A DNA stretch of 64,000 bases from Halostella litorea (lineage in GTDB: Archaea; Halobacteriota; Halobacteria; Halobacteriales; Natronoarchaeaceae): NCBI RefSeq assembly GCF_004785955.1, contig NZ_ML214300.1, positions 1-64,000 on the forward strand, read 5' to 3'. Within the stretch, counting starts at the first letter, position 1. Each line of letters begins with the position of its first letter. A program made the position numbers and the translations under genes. The notes below the pieces were generated by a model. That model was not told the origin of the DNA. It worked only from the letters and a program-made list of their open reading frames with translations, and did no database searches. Shown one piece after another: positions 18,354-27,070 of the stretch.

Positions 18354-18812
18354 TCAGAGCACGTTGCCGTGCTCGTCTATCTCGCCGCGAACCACGCGCG
18401 TCGAGGAGATCCGCTCCCCGTCGTCGGCGAGGACGTGCGGGACGACTATCTCCGCCAGCGGCTCGAACCCCCGTTCCTCGCGCCGGCGGTTGATCGCCGC
18501 CACCCGGTCGTCCGTCTCCGGCGAGACGACGATGGCGTCGAGCGCCGGGTCGTCGTCCGCGAAGCCGTACTCGTCGTCGATCCGCCGGATCTCGACGTCG
18601 CAGCCGCGCCCGTCGAGGCGGTCCAGTTCGGCCGCCACGCGCTCGCGGCGCTCCTCGAACGGCGGCACCGGGCGGTCCCGGGACGACCGGGCCAGGTCGT
18701 CGCTCGTGACCCCGACCACGACGCCCCCGTCGCCGCGCTCCAGCGCCGCCTCGAACAGGGCGCGGTGTCCGTCGTGGATCGGGCCGAACGTGCCGGCGAC
18801 GACGACTCGCAT
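18354..18812 (-). CDS. coaD: phosphopantetheine adenylyltransferase (archaeal type)
   Basis: 152 aa. MRVVVAGTFGPIHDGHRAL has the nucleotidyltransferase motif with the HxGH catalytic pair, and SSTRVVRGEID near the end corresponds to the second conserved ATP-site motif (ISSTxxR). The enzyme adenylates 4'-phosphopantetheine in coenzyme A synthesis. It is in the size range of archaeal PPAT. Start ATG. It is convergent with the F420 gene, with only 22 nt between stops. Confidence 0.9.
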   Translation of the reverse strand: MRVVVAGTFGPIHDGHRALFEAALERGDGGVVVGVTSDDLARSSRDRPVPPFEERRERVAAELDRLDGRGCDVEIRRIDDEYGFADDDPALDAIVVSPETDDRVAAINRRREERGFEPLAEIVVPHVLADDGERISSTRVVRGEIDEHGNVL

Positions 18813-18864
18813 AAGGGGAGTTGGTCCCGGAGCGGCTTATACGGTCGGCCGCGCTCCGCCGGAG

Positions 18865-19653
18865 CTAGTCGGACCCGTTACCGAGCGTGACGACGCCCTC
18901 GCCGGCGGCGAAGTTGACCCGTTTCTCCTCGCCGACGGTCAGGCTCACCGTCGCCGCATCGAGCGTTTCCGGGCGCTCGAAGCGCACGGCCACCGTCCGT
19001 GAGGTCAGGTCCGCCGTGTAGACGCAGGGGTGGCGCTCGCAGCCGAACGCGCGGATCCCGTCGTCGGTCGCCTCGACCCGCTTGACGTGGGGCGTCACCG
19101 TCCCGGACCCCCAGCCGGTCTGGGCGACCAGCACGGCCTCGCTCCCGAAGTCGGTCCCCTCGACGAGCGCGACCGCCTCGGAGTCGGAGTCCTCGAGGCG
19201 TTCCAGGTCCGACTCGTCGGTCAACAGCGTCGCATAGTACTGGGAGTTCTCGTTGGACTCGTCCAGCCGGAGCCCCTCGTCGGCGAGACACGACCCCCGC
19301 CCGTTCGCCTGCGAGAACGCGACTGACGGCTCCGCGGCCATGTTCTCGCAGAGCCAGAGCGGGTCGCGGCCGTCCTCCGGCGGGTCGCAGTCCGGCTCCG
19401 ATATCTCGTACGGCGGTTCGTCGACGCGGGCGACGCCGTCGGGCAGTTCGCCGTCGAGTTCGGTCCCGCCGTTTTCGCCGTTCCCGTCGTCCTCCGTCTC
19501 GGTGCGGTCGGGGGTCGTCGCGCCGTCGTCGGTCTCCGGGTCGTCGCTCCCGTCGGCGTCACCGCCCGGACCGCCCTCCGACAGACACCCAGCGAGCGCG
19601 GTGCTCGCGAACGAGACGCCCGCGACGAGTGCTCGTCTCCGGTTCAGTTCCAT
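18865..19653 (-). CDS. exported lipoprotein, unknown function
   Basis: 262 aa from the ATG at 19653. MELNRRRALVAGVSFASTALAGCLSE is a Tat-type signal (RR) with lipobox ALAGC, so the mature protein is membrane-anchored outside. A 70-residue Asp/Glu/Gly/Thr linker follows, then a globular domain with several cysteines (SEPDCDPPEDG, LWLCENM, GSCLADEG, CERHPCVY) that may form disulfides. No enzymatic motif is seen. A longer in-frame start at 19698 would bury the signal peptide and is rejected. Confidence 0.75.
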   Translation of the reverse strand: MELNRRRALVAGVSFASTALAGCLSEGGPGGDADGSDDPETDDGATTPDRTETEDDGNGENGGTELDGELPDGVARVDEPPYEISEPDCDPPEDGRDPLWLCENMAAEPSVAFSQANGRGSCLADEGLRLDESNENSQYYATLLTDESDLERLEDSDSEAVALVEGTDFGSEAVLVAQTGWGSGTVTPHVKRVEATDDGIRAFGCERHPCVYTADLTSRTVAVRFERPETLDAATVSLTVGEEKRVNFAAGEGVVTLGNGSD

Positions 19654-19722
19654 ACGCCACGGTGGGCGGTAAGGTATGAATCCCTTCTGTAGACTCAAAT
19701 CGCCGGTTGACCTACGGAGCGG

Positions 19723-20595
19723 CTACGTCCCGCCGTCGATGGAGTAGACGTACCAGTTCCCCTCGTACGTGCGGACCTGGTACACCGTCTCGAACGTCGT
19801 CGTTTGCTCCTCGCCGTCCTGGGTGTAGGTCATCTCGAACTCCACCGCCACGGACGCGCGGTCTTCGGACATCTCCTCCATGTCCATCGACAGGACGGTG
19901 ATCTCGCCGCCGGAGCCGCTTTCCTCGGGCGAGGTGGTCGCGGTCCCGTCCGGGTGGACGACCGCCGCCATCGCTTCGGCGTCGTCCTGCTGCCCGGCCT
20001 CGACGTACGCCTCGACGGCTTCCCGGGGCGACGCCGCGCCGTCGCCGACCTGACCGCCACCGGACTCGCCGTCGCCCGACGGTTCGGCCACTTCGACCGT
20101 GGCCGACGCCGCTTCGTTCGGGGATATCTCGACTTTGTACTCGCCGCTCTCGGGGATCTCCCTGAGCCACGTGTCCGACGAGTCCGTCCCGGCGTTCAGC
20201 AGGAAGTGCCCGCTCCTGCTGATGAACGCCAGCGTGGTGGCGTCGTTCTCGCTGTCGACGCTCACCCGGACCCGCGCCCCGGCTTCCAACTCGAGGGTGA
20301 ACCGGTTCGTCTCCGTCACCCGCTCGTCGAACACCGTCTCGAACCCGTCGTCGCCCTCCTCCGTCGTGCCGTCGTCGGTCGAGGTCCCGTCGCCCCCGCC
20401 CTCCGTGCTCCCGTCGGATTCGGACGTGTCCACTCCGCCGCCGTCGGTGGAGTCGCCCGGATCGCCGCCGTCATCGCCCGTGTCGCCCGAGTCGCCGCCG
20501 CCCGAGCAGCCGGCGACCCCCGTCACCACGGCCGTCGCCCCGACCGCCCGGAGCGCCCGGCGTCGGCTCCATCGGTCGGTCCTTTCCTCCGTCAT
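19723..20595 (-). CDS. exported lipoprotein with C-terminal NTF2-like domain
   Basis: 290 aa. The Tat signal with lipobox (SRRRALRAVGATAVVTGVAGC) is followed by a long Gly/Asp/Ser/Thr linker. A beta-sandwich-like segment comes next (FTLELEAGARVRVSVD). The C-terminal 90 residues (SPREAVEAYVEAGQQDDAEA ... EGNWYVYSI) look like an NTF2/SnoaL-like or DUF4878-type cone. Function is unknown; an extracellular binding role is a guess. It lies next to another lipoprotein gene on the same strand, 69 nt upstream, so they may be co-transcribed. Confidence 0.75.
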   Translation of the reverse strand: MTEERTDRWSRRRALRAVGATAVVTGVAGCSGGGDSGDTGDDGGDPGDSTDGGGVDTSESDGSTEGGGDGTSTDDGTTEEGDDGFETVFDERVTETNRFTLELEAGARVRVSVDSENDATTLAFISRSGHFLLNAGTDSSDTWLREIPESGEYKVEISPNEAASATVEVAEPSGDGESGGGQVGDGAASPREAVEAYVEAGQQDDAEAMAAVVHPDGTATTSPEESGSGGEITVLSMDMEEMSEDRASVAVEFEMTYTQDGEEQTTTFETVYQVRTYEGNWYVYSIDGGT

Positions 20596-20781
20596 CCGTC
20601 GACACCCCCAGTCCGGTTCGGTTGCGCTACGTTGGTGTGGGACATGAACTATATTCTATCGGACCCGTTTTCGAGGGGACAAGTAAAGTTGAGACGCTAC
20701 CTGTGTAGTGCCACGTCGACGGAGACCGCCGGACACCGCCGTTGCGCCGGACGCCGCGCTCGCGAGTTGAACTGATAGAAG

Positions 20782-20856
20782 TGCTCCGTCTGGGATTTGA
20801 ACCCAGGTCATCGGCTCGAAAGGCCGAAATGATTGGCCGGACTACACCAACGGAGC
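20782..20856 (-). tRNA. tRNA-Glu (anticodon UUC)
   Basis: The minus strand reads GCTCCGTTGGTGTAGTCCGG at the 5' end. The anticodon stem is TCGGC/GCCGA with the seven-base loop CTTTCGA (anticodon TTC). A T arm with GGTTCAAATCC follows, and the acceptor 3' strand ends ACGGAGC plus A. All four arms fold in the standard 75-nt cloverleaf without intron or encoded CCA. The anticodon reads GAA/GAG glutamate codons. A TATA-like box lies about 30 nt upstream. Confidence 0.96.
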
Positions 20857-20884
20857 GGGCTGCATCAGACCGTACCGGGTTTTT

Positions 20885-20894
20885 GCTTATATGC
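20885..20894 (-). promoter_or_regulatory. TATA-like box of tRNA-Glu
   Basis: GCATATAAGC on the minus strand, about 28 nt before the 5' end of the tRNA gene, is the only AT-rich element in the gap and has ordinary archaeal promoter spacing. Confidence 0.6.
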
Positions 20895-20984
20895 CCATCG
20901 GATCGGGCTCACAGCGGGGCGGCCACGCCACGGTCGGCTACCGCTTTCCCAAAGGCTTAGCGGGGGTCACCCGTCTCCCCGGAC

Positions 20985-21716
20985 ATGAGACGCGTGCGCT
21001 TTCGCGACCAGGCCGGCGCGGTGCGAACGGGCGAGTGGACCGACGAGGGAATCGAGTTCGGCGGCGAGACGTACGACCCGGACGCCGTCGACGTGCTCCC
21101 CCCGTCCGAACCCTCGAAGATCGTCTGTATCGGCCGCAACTACGCGAAACACGCGGAGGAGCGAAACGAGGAGGTACCGGACCGCCCGCTGCTGTTCCTG
21201 AAGCCGCCCAACGCCGTCGCGGGCCACGGCGACGAGATCAGCCTGCCGGCCGGGAAAGAAGGGATCGAACACGAGGCCGAACTCGCCGTCGTGATCGGGC
21301 AGCAGTGCCGGAACGTCCCCGAGAGCGAGGCCGCAGAGGTGATCGCGGGCTACACCTGCATGAACGACGTGTCGAACCGCGAGGACCAGTCCCGGGAACA
21401 GAACTGGGTCCGCGGGAAGGCGTTCGACGGGGCCGCGCCGCTCGGTCCGGTCGTCGCGCCGCCGGAAGACGTGCCCGAGGACGCCCGGATCCGGTTGCGC
21501 GTGAACGGCGAGACGCGCCAGGACTCCTCGCTGGAACACCTCATCTTCCGCGTGCCGGAGCTGATCGCCGAGATAACGACCTACATGACGCTCGAACCCG
21601 GCGACGTGATCGCCACCGGAACGCCCGAGGGCGTCGGCCCGCTCACCGACGGCGACCGCGTCGAGGTCGAGATAGAGGGCGTCGGAACGCTGGCCCACAC
21701 GGCGACACGGGACTGA
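20985..21716 (+). CDS. fumarylacetoacetate hydrolase (FAH) family protein
   Basis: 243 aa. The core SKIVCIGRNYAKHAEE, the metal-binding HEAELAVVIG (Glu-x-Glu pattern), CMNDVSNREDQ and LEPGDVIATGTPEGVG are diagnostic of the FAH superfamily, which hydrolyses or decarboxylates 2-oxo acids with Mg2+. The substrate (acylpyruvate, oxaloacetate or a sugar acid) is not decidable. Start ATG at 20985. The next gene starts 48 nt later behind its own putative operator. Confidence 0.9.
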   Translation: MRRVRFRDQAGAVRTGEWTDEGIEFGGETYDPDAVDVLPPSEPSKIVCIGRNYAKHAEERNEEVPDRPLLFLKPPNAVAGHGDEISLPAGKEGIEHEAELAVVIGQQCRNVPESEAAEVIAGYTCMNDVSNREDQSREQNWVRGKAFDGAAPLGPVVAPPEDVPEDARIRLRVNGETRQDSSLEHLIFRVPELIAEITTYMTLEPGDVIATGTPEGVGPLTDGDRVEVEIEGVGTLAHTATRD

Positions 21717-21742
21717 GCAGACCGAACGACAAGTCCTAAGTT

Positions 21743-21756
21743 TTAGGTTTGCCTAA
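21743..21756 (+). promoter_or_regulatory. candidate DtxR/IdeR-type operator (TTAGG-N4-CCTAA)
   Basis: TTAGGTTTGCCTAA forms a 5-bp inverted repeat with a 4-bp spacer, 8 nt before the ATG of the Tat/GMC pair. An extra CCTAA lies at 21735-21739. The half-sites resemble those of DtxR-family iron regulators, which haloarchaea possess. Its place over the core promoter or start would suit repression. Regulation is inferred, not shown. Confidence 0.45.
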
Positions 21757-21764
21757 TCACGCTG

Positions 21765-22307
21765 ATGACGGAGCTGACGCGACGCGACGCGCTCGCCGCG
21801 CTGGCCTCCGGCGGCGTCGTCGTCGGGGCGGGCGCGGCCGGCTTGCGGCGGTCGCTCGCCGACGCGCCGGACGACGGCGTCGACCTCTCCGCGGAGCGCG
21901 AGCGCGACCTGCTTTTCGCCGTCGCCGAGGTCGTTTACCCGTCCGAACTCGACGGCGTGCGCGAGTTCGTCGAGACGTACGTCGCCGGCCGCGCGGACGA
22001 CCGCGACGGGTACCGGGCGGCGACCCGCGAGGCGCTGGCGACGATAGACGAGCGCGCCCGGACGTGGCGGGACGCCGAGTTCCCCGCGCTGCCCCCCGAC
22101 GAACGCGACGCCCACCTGCGCGAGATGGGGCTGCACAGCGCCGACGCCGACCCCGACGGCTACGAGTCCGCCCGGATCCGCTACTACGTCGTCAACGAAC
22201 TGCTGTACGCGCTGTACAGTTCCCCGACGGGCGGCGAACTGGTCGGGATCGAGAACCCGCAGGGCCACCCCGGCGGGGGCGACACCTACCGGCGGGGGCC
22301 GCGATGA
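21765..22307 (+). CDS. Tat-exported small subunit of a GMC dehydrogenase (gluconate 2-dehydrogenase subunit 3 family)
   Basis: 180 aa. LTRRDALAALASGGVVVGAG is a Tat signal. The body FAVAEVVYPSELDGVREFVETYV and the later ELLYALYSSPTGGELVGIENPQGHPGG match the gluconate 2-dehydrogenase subunit 3 family, small partners that help export and hold the FAD-containing large subunit. The stop overlaps the large-subunit ATG by 4 nt, so the two are translationally coupled and probably form one membrane-side dehydrogenase. The start is the ATG directly after the putative operator. Confidence 0.88.
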   Translation: MTELTRRDALAALASGGVVVGAGAAGLRRSLADAPDDGVDLSAERERDLLFAVAEVVYPSELDGVREFVETYVAGRADDRDGYRAATREALATIDERARTWRDAEFPALPPDERDAHLREMGLHSADADPDGYESARIRYYVVNELLYALYSSPTGGELVGIENPQGHPGGGDTYRRGPR

Positions 22308-23911
22308 GCGCGGACGGCGACGTCGACCGCACGCCGTCCGAGCGCGCCGACGTCTGCGTCGTCGGTGCCGGGCCGGCCGGCGCGCTCGTCGCCCACCGGC
22401 TGAGCGCCCGCGGGTACGACGTGGTGGTGCTGGAGGCCGGCGAGCGGTTCGACGCCGCCGACCGCCCCGAGCGGATGGAGCGGGCGATCCGCCCCGGCCA
22501 CGACCCGCTTGAGGTGTGGGACATGGGCGGAACGCGCGACGCCTACACCGCCGACGGCGAGCGGTTCTACCCGCTGAACGCCGGCCGCGTCAAGGGGGTC
22601 GGCGGCACGACGCTCCACTGGCAGGGCATGGTGATGCGGTTCCACGAGCGGGACTTCGAACTGCGCTCGCGGGCCGGCGTCGGGCGGGACTGGCCCATCG
22701 GCTACGACGACCTGCGCCCGTACTACGCCGAGGCCGAATCCGAACTCGGCGTCGCCGGGGCCGACGACAATCCCTTTGCCCCGCCCCGCGAGGAGCCGTT
22801 CCCGATGCCCGCGTTCCGCCCGTCGTACAGCGACTCGCTGTTCGCGGATGCCTGCGAGGAGCTGGGCATCGCGATGCACTCCGTGCCGAACGCGCGCAAC
22901 TCCGAGCCCTACGACGACCGGAGCGAGTGCGTCGGCTACGGTACCTGCAAGCCGGTCTGCCCGTCGGGCGCGAAGTACTCCGCGGACGTGCACGTCCGCA
23001 AGGCCGAGCGCGAGGGCGCGCGCGTAGTCGACCGTGCCCCGGTCCAGCGGCTCGTCCACGGCGACGACGGCGAGCGCGTCGAGGCCGCCGTCTACGCGAC
23101 GCCGGACGGCCGCGAACACCGCCAGGAGGCCCGGGAGTTCGTCCTCGCTGCGGGCGGCGTCGAGATACCGCGCCTCCTGTTGCTGTCGAAATCCGAGCAG
23201 TATCCCGACGGCCTCGCCAACTCCAGCGGCGCGGTCGGCCGGTACTTCATGGACCACCTCTTTGCCGGCACGAGCGGGCGGCTCGGTGAACCGACCCGGC
23301 AGAACCACGTCGGCTTCGTCACCAGCGAGTCCCACCAGTTCTACGACGACGGGGACGCCGACGTCGGCGCGTTCAAACTGGAGTTCCTCAACTACGCCGG
23401 CCCCTCGCCGGTCGAACTCGCGCTCTCGGGCGACGAGTGGGGCGACGACCTGCTCGGCTCGCTCCGGGGCGCGTACGGCGACCACGTCGCCGTCGGCGGC
23501 CTCGTCGGCCAGCTCCCGCGGAAGGAAAACCGCGTCACGCTCGACCCCTCGACCACCGACGACCACGGCAACCCGGTCCCGCGGATCCGCTGGTCGCTGG
23601 ACGACCGGACGAAGCGCACGATCCGCCGCGCGAACGAGGTCCAGCGGTCGATACTGGAGGAACTCGGCGCGGAGGTCGGGACGGTCGTCGGCCCGACGTC
23701 GACCGGCCCCGCGTTCCACCACATGGGCACGACGCGGATGGGAACCGACCCGTCCGAGAGCGTGGTGAACCCGCGCCTCCGGACCCACGACCTGGCCAAC
23801 CTGTGGATCCCCTCCAGTTCCGTCTTCGTCACGGGCGGCGCGCTGAACCCGACGCTGACCATCGCCGCGCTCGCGCTGAAAGCGGCGGATCACGTCGACG
23901 AGGCGCTGTAG
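22304..23911 (+). CDS. GMC-family FAD-dependent dehydrogenase, large subunit
   Basis: 535 aa. The FAD-binding Rossmann loop is VVGAGPAGALVA (GAGPAG at 21-26). GRVKGVGGTTLHWQGMVM is the GMC signature, and the C-terminus has FHHMGTTRMGTD and FVTGGALNPTLTIAALALKAADH. A cysteine group C209-x5-C215-x3-C219 (CVGYGTCKPVC) resembles a partial iron-sulfur ligand set. With the Tat small subunit it likely oxidises a sugar or alcohol on the outer face and passes electrons to the membrane chain (family inference). It has no signal of its own, so it would hitchhike with the small subunit. Confidence 0.9.
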   Translation: MSADGDVDRTPSERADVCVVGAGPAGALVAHRLSARGYDVVVLEAGERFDAADRPERMERAIRPGHDPLEVWDMGGTRDAYTADGERFYPLNAGRVKGVGGTTLHWQGMVMRFHERDFELRSRAGVGRDWPIGYDDLRPYYAEAESELGVAGADDNPFAPPREEPFPMPAFRPSYSDSLFADACEELGIAMHSVPNARNSEPYDDRSECVGYGTCKPVCPSGAKYSADVHVRKAEREGARVVDRAPVQRLVHGDDGERVEAAVYATPDGREHRQEAREFVLAAGGVEIPRLLLLSKSEQYPDGLANSSGAVGRYFMDHLFAGTSGRLGEPTRQNHVGFVTSESHQFYDDGDADVGAFKLEFLNYAGPSPVELALSGDEWGDDLLGSLRGAYGDHVAVGGLVGQLPRKENRVTLDPSTTDDHGNPVPRIRWSLDDRTKRTIRRANEVQRSILEELGAEVGTVVGPTSTGPAFHHMGTTRMGTDPSESVVNPRLRTHDLANLWIPSSSVFVTGGALNPTLTIAALALKAADHVDEAL

Positions 23912-23941
23912 GCGCGCCCCGCGATCCGGCGTCCCCCGGGC

Positions 23942-24622
23942 TCAATCGCGGCGGAGGTGCGTGTCGACGAACGTCCGCCAGGGTCGGAAGGGGAAGTCAG
24001 GTCCGGACTCGTCCCCGGGTTCGGGGCCGCTCTCCGCGTCGTCTTCGGTCTCGGGTTCGTCCTCGCCGCTCCCGCCGCAGTGGTCGCAGGTCTCCCCCCG
24101 GTTGAACGCCCGCAGGTCGTCCCGGATCGGCTCGCCGTCCACGCCGCGGGCGTCCTCCCACGTCCAGGTGAGCGTGTAGTCGTCGGGCGCGGCGACGTAG
24201 GCCCACCTGTCGTCGGACGCGTCGTCGGACCGGGCCAGCCACGTGAGTGCGTCGCCGATCCGGGGTTTGATCTCGGTCGCCGCCTCCTCGCACGCGCCGC
24301 CCTCACCGACTCGGATCGCGGCGACGTTGGCCTGCGCGACGACGACCTGCCGCGCCAACTGGAGCGCCTTGTCGGCCCCGGGTGGATCCCGGAGGACCGC
24401 GTACGTCGTCTCCCTGTCGTACCGCGCCCCGCTCCGGTCGAGGCGGAAGTGCGTCCGCGTGTCGCCGAACTTGGCGGGGTGGTTCTTCCAGTACTGGAAC
24501 GGGCGCGGACAGTCGAGCGTCGCCGCCGCGGTACCCGTCGCCCCGGCGATTCCGACCGCCAGGCCGCCACTCGCGGCGACGCCGCGCCGCAGGACCGTCC
24601 GCCTCGTGACCTCCTCTGTCAT
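23942..24622 (-). CDS. Tat-exported hypothetical protein
   Basis: 226 aa. TRRTVLRRGVAASGGLAVGI is a clear Tat signal. The mature part begins CPRPFQYWKNHPAKFGD, and the frame contains a CDHCGG knuckle followed by an acidic low-complexity region and a final basic stretch. No family is recognised. The WKNHP segment recurs in some secreted haloarchaeal proteins, but I cannot assign a role. It is convergent with the GMC gene (30-nt gap). The start is the ATG that puts the RR near the N-terminus. Confidence 0.7.
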   Translation of the reverse strand: MTEEVTRRTVLRRGVAASGGLAVGIAGATGTAAATLDCPRPFQYWKNHPAKFGDTRTHFRLDRSGARYDRETTYAVLRDPPGADKALQLARQVVVAQANVAAIRVGEGGACEEAATEIKPRIGDALTWLARSDDASDDRWAYVAAPDDYTLTWTWEDARGVDGEPIRDDLRAFNRGETCDHCGGSGEDEPETEDDAESGPEPGDESGPDFPFRPWRTFVDTHLRRD

Positions 24623-24767
24623 CGTTACCGATCTGTCCCACGCCGGATCATTTCGTTATGACATCCGTTACCACAGTGCCGTTCGGGTAAGCCGGTCGTA
24701 CTCCGGCGGAACGCGGGGATTAACGCCGCCCCGGGGAGCGTGGCCGCCGGCAACGGGCTTGAGCAAC

Positions 24768-24773
24768 CTTAAG
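24768..24773 (+). promoter_or_regulatory. TATA-like box of hisC
   Basis: CTTAAG 24 nt before the hisC ATG, the spacing of a leaderless haloarchaeal transcript. It supports the start at 24798 against longer in-frame readings. Confidence 0.45.
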
Positions 24774-24797
24774 ACCCGCCGCCCACTTCCCCCGACT

Positions 24798-25919
24798 ATG
24801 CAACCGCGAGACCTGTCGGCCCACGACCCCTACGAGGCGGGCCGCGGGATAGAGGAGGTCGCCCGCGAACTCGGGCGGGACCCCGACGAGTTCGTCAAGT
24901 TGGCGTCGAACGAGAACCCGCTCGGGCCGAGCCCCGACGCCGCCGACGCGATCCGCGAGGCCGCCGGCCGGGCCAACTCGTACCCGACCGCGGCACACAC
25001 GGACCTGACCGCCGCCGTCGCGGACGCCTGGGACGTCGCCGAGGCGCAGGTGTGGCTCGCCAACGGCGGCGACGGCGCGCTCGACTACCTCGCCCGCGCG
25101 GCGCTGTCGCCCGGCGACGACGTGCTCGTGCCCGACCCCGGCTTCTCCTACTACGCGATGAGCGCCCGCTACCACCACGGGGCCGTCCGGTCCTACCCCC
25201 TCGCGGCGGCCGACGACTACGCGATGGACGCCGACACCGTGCTCGACGCCTACGACGGCGAGCGCGTCGTCTACGTCACCTCGCCGCACAACCCGACGGG
25301 GCGCGTGATGGCGCTGGACGAAATCGAGCGCGTCGCGGCCGAGACGGACGAGGAGACGCTCGTCATCGTCGACGAGGCCTACGGCGAGTACGCGGCCGAA
25401 CCCTCCGCCGTCTCGCTGGTCGGCGGCGTGGCGAGCAAGGAGGCGGGCCTCTCGGACGCCGCCGAGGACCGCGCCCCCCGCGACGACGTCGCCGTCCTGC
25501 GGACGTTCTCGAAGGCGTACGGCCTCGCGGGCGTCCGCCTCGGCTACGCCGTCGTCCCGGACGCGTGGGCCGACGCGTACGCGCGGGTCAACACGCCGTT
25601 TGCGGCCAGCGAGATCGCCTGCCGGGCGGGCCTCGCGGCGATGGGCGACCGCGAGCACGTCCGCGAGTCCGTGGAGACGGCGGCGTGGGCCCGCGAGTAC
25701 GTCAGCGACCACGTCGACGCGCCGACGCTCCCGAGTTCGGGGAACTTCGTGCTCGTGGAGGTCGGCGACGGGACCGGGACGTACGAGGCGCTGAAGCGCC
25801 GCGGCGTCATCGTCCGTGACACGTCGAGCTACGGCCTCCCCGAGTACGTGCGGCTCACCTGCGGCACGCGCGAGGAGACCAGAACCGCCGTGAGCGAACT
25901 GAACGAGGTGCTCGCATGA
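24798..25919 (+). CDS. hisC: histidinol-phosphate aminotransferase
   Basis: 373-aa fold-type I PLP aminotransferase. KLASNENPLGPSP at the N-terminus, VYVTSPHNPTGRVM, VDEAYGEY and the PLP lysine in TFSKAYGLAGVRLGY (Lys239) match HisC. It converts histidinol phosphate and 2-oxoglutarate reversibly in histidine synthesis. Close paralogues for other amino acids exist, but the motif set favours HisC. Its stop overlaps the AK6 ATG by 4 nt, so it heads a coupled cluster. Confidence 0.93.
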   Translation: MQPRDLSAHDPYEAGRGIEEVARELGRDPDEFVKLASNENPLGPSPDAADAIREAAGRANSYPTAAHTDLTAAVADAWDVAEAQVWLANGGDGALDYLARAALSPGDDVLVPDPGFSYYAMSARYHHGAVRSYPLAAADDYAMDADTVLDAYDGERVVYVTSPHNPTGRVMALDEIERVAAETDEETLVIVDEAYGEYAAEPSAVSLVGGVASKEAGLSDAAEDRAPRDDVAVLRTFSKAYGLAGVRLGYAVVPDAWADAYARVNTPFAASEIACRAGLAAMGDREHVRESVETAAWAREYVSDHVDAPTLPSSGNFVLVEVGDGTGTYEALKRRGVIVRDTSSYGLPEYVRLTCGTREETRTAVSELNEVLA

Positions 25920-26422
25920 GGGTCGCCGTCACCGGCACGCCCGGGACGGGCAAGACGACCGCGACCGAGCGGCTGGACGTCGACCTCGACGTGGTCCACC
26001 TCAACGAGGTCCTCCGCGAGGAGGGGCTCTACGACGAGGTCGACGAGGAGCGCGGCAGCGTCGTCGCCGACATGGACGCCGTCGCCGAGTGGCTCGGCGA
26101 CTACGACGACGCCGTGATAGACTCCCACCTCGCGCACCACTTCGACGCGGACCGCGTCGTTGTGTTGCGCTGCCGTCCCGAGGAGATCGAGCGCCGCCTC
26201 CGCGAGCGGGGCGAACCCCCCGAGAAAGCCGAGGAAAACGCCGAGAGCGAGGCGCTGGACGTGATCCTCGCGGAGGCGGTCGACGCCCACGGCGAGGAGC
26301 GCGTGTACGAGGTGGACACGACCGACCGCGACCCCAACGAGGTGGCCGCCGCCGTCGAGGCCGTCGTCGCGGGCGAGCGCGAACCGAGCGCGGGCACCGT
26401 CTCCTTCGTCGAGTACCTATGA
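25916..26422 (+). CDS. AK6/Fap7-type adenylate kinase
   Basis: 168 aa. P-loop GTPGTGKT at residues 7-14, HLNEVLREEGL and VVLRCRPEEIERRLRERG correspond to the archaeal adenylate kinase 6 group, whose eukaryotic member Fap7 acts in small-subunit ribosome maturation. It probably has adenylate kinase/ATPase activity and may assist rRNA processing (family knowledge). The 4-nt overlaps with the genes on both sides indicate one operon. Start ATG at 25916. Confidence 0.93.
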   Translation: MRVAVTGTPGTGKTTATERLDVDLDVVHLNEVLREEGLYDEVDEERGSVVADMDAVAEWLGDYDDAVIDSHLAHHFDADRVVVLRCRPEEIERRLRERGEPPEKAEENAESEALDVILAEAVDAHGEERVYEVDTTDRDPNEVAAAVEAVVAGEREPSAGTVSFVEYL

Positions 26423-27027
26423 CGCTGGACCAACTGCGCCCCTACGTCGACGGGCTGCTCGACCCGTGGGTGAGTGCGGCCGACCGCGTCGGCCTCACGC
26501 CCAACGGCGTCAGCGCCGTCGCGGGGCTGGTCGCCGTCGGCGCGGGCGTCGCGTACTACCTCGCCGGGGCCGACCCAGTCTGGTACGCCGTCGGCTCGGC
26601 GCTGGTCGTGCTCAACGGCTGGTTCGACGTGATCGACGGCGCGCTCGCCCGCCGGCAGTCGGTCGACTCGGAGGCCGGCGACCTGCTGGACCACGTGCTC
26701 GACCGCTACGCCGACATCGTCATCATCGCCGGCGTCGCCGCCGGCGTCGGGCGCTACGACCTCGGCCTCGCGGCGGTGACCGGCGTCCTGATGACCTCCT
26801 ACCTCGGCACGCAGGCCCAGGCCGTCGGGCTGGACCGCCTGTACGCCGGCCTCGTGGGTCGCGCCGACCGGCTGGTGATCATCGCGGCGGTCGGCTTCGC
26901 GGCGGCGGCCGTCGACCCGACGGCCTACGGCCTCGGGCTGCCGGGGTGGCTGCTCGTCTTCCTCGCGGTCGTCGGCCACCTCACCGCAGTCCAGCGGTTC
27001 TACGAGGCGTGGGGCCGGCTCGACTGA
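26419..27027 (+). CDS. CDP-alcohol phosphatidyltransferase family (archaeal phospholipid synthesis)
   Basis: 202 aa with about six membrane helices. The catalytic motif D-G-x2-A-R-x8-G-x3-D-x3-D is complete in DGALARRQSVDSEAGDLLD plus HVLD. Such enzymes transfer CDP-activated archaeol to glycerol phosphate, inositol phosphate or serine. The acceptor is unclear; an archaetidylinositol- or archaetidylglycerol-phosphate synthase role is plausible. Coupled to AK6 by an ATGA overlap. The frame upstream of 26419 is a shadow of AK6. Confidence 0.9.
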   Translation: MTLDQLRPYVDGLLDPWVSAADRVGLTPNGVSAVAGLVAVGAGVAYYLAGADPVWYAVGSALVVLNGWFDVIDGALARRQSVDSEAGDLLDHVLDRYADIVIIAGVAAGVGRYDLGLAAVTGVLMTSYLGTQAQAVGLDRLYAGLVGRADRLVIIAAVGFAAAAVDPTAYGLGLPGWLLVFLAVVGHLTAVQRFYEAWGRLD

Positions 27028-27040
27028 CCCCGTCGCATCA

Positions 27041-27046
27041 TTTATA
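27041..27046 (+). promoter_or_regulatory. TATA-like box of mbf1
   Basis: TTTATA located 24 nt before the ATG at 27071, in a short AT-rich patch. It indicates an independent leaderless promoter for the MBF1 gene even though the upstream operon ends only 43 nt before that ATG. Confidence 0.6.
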
Positions 27047-27070
27047 CAGCGGCGCGATATACCCTCACGC

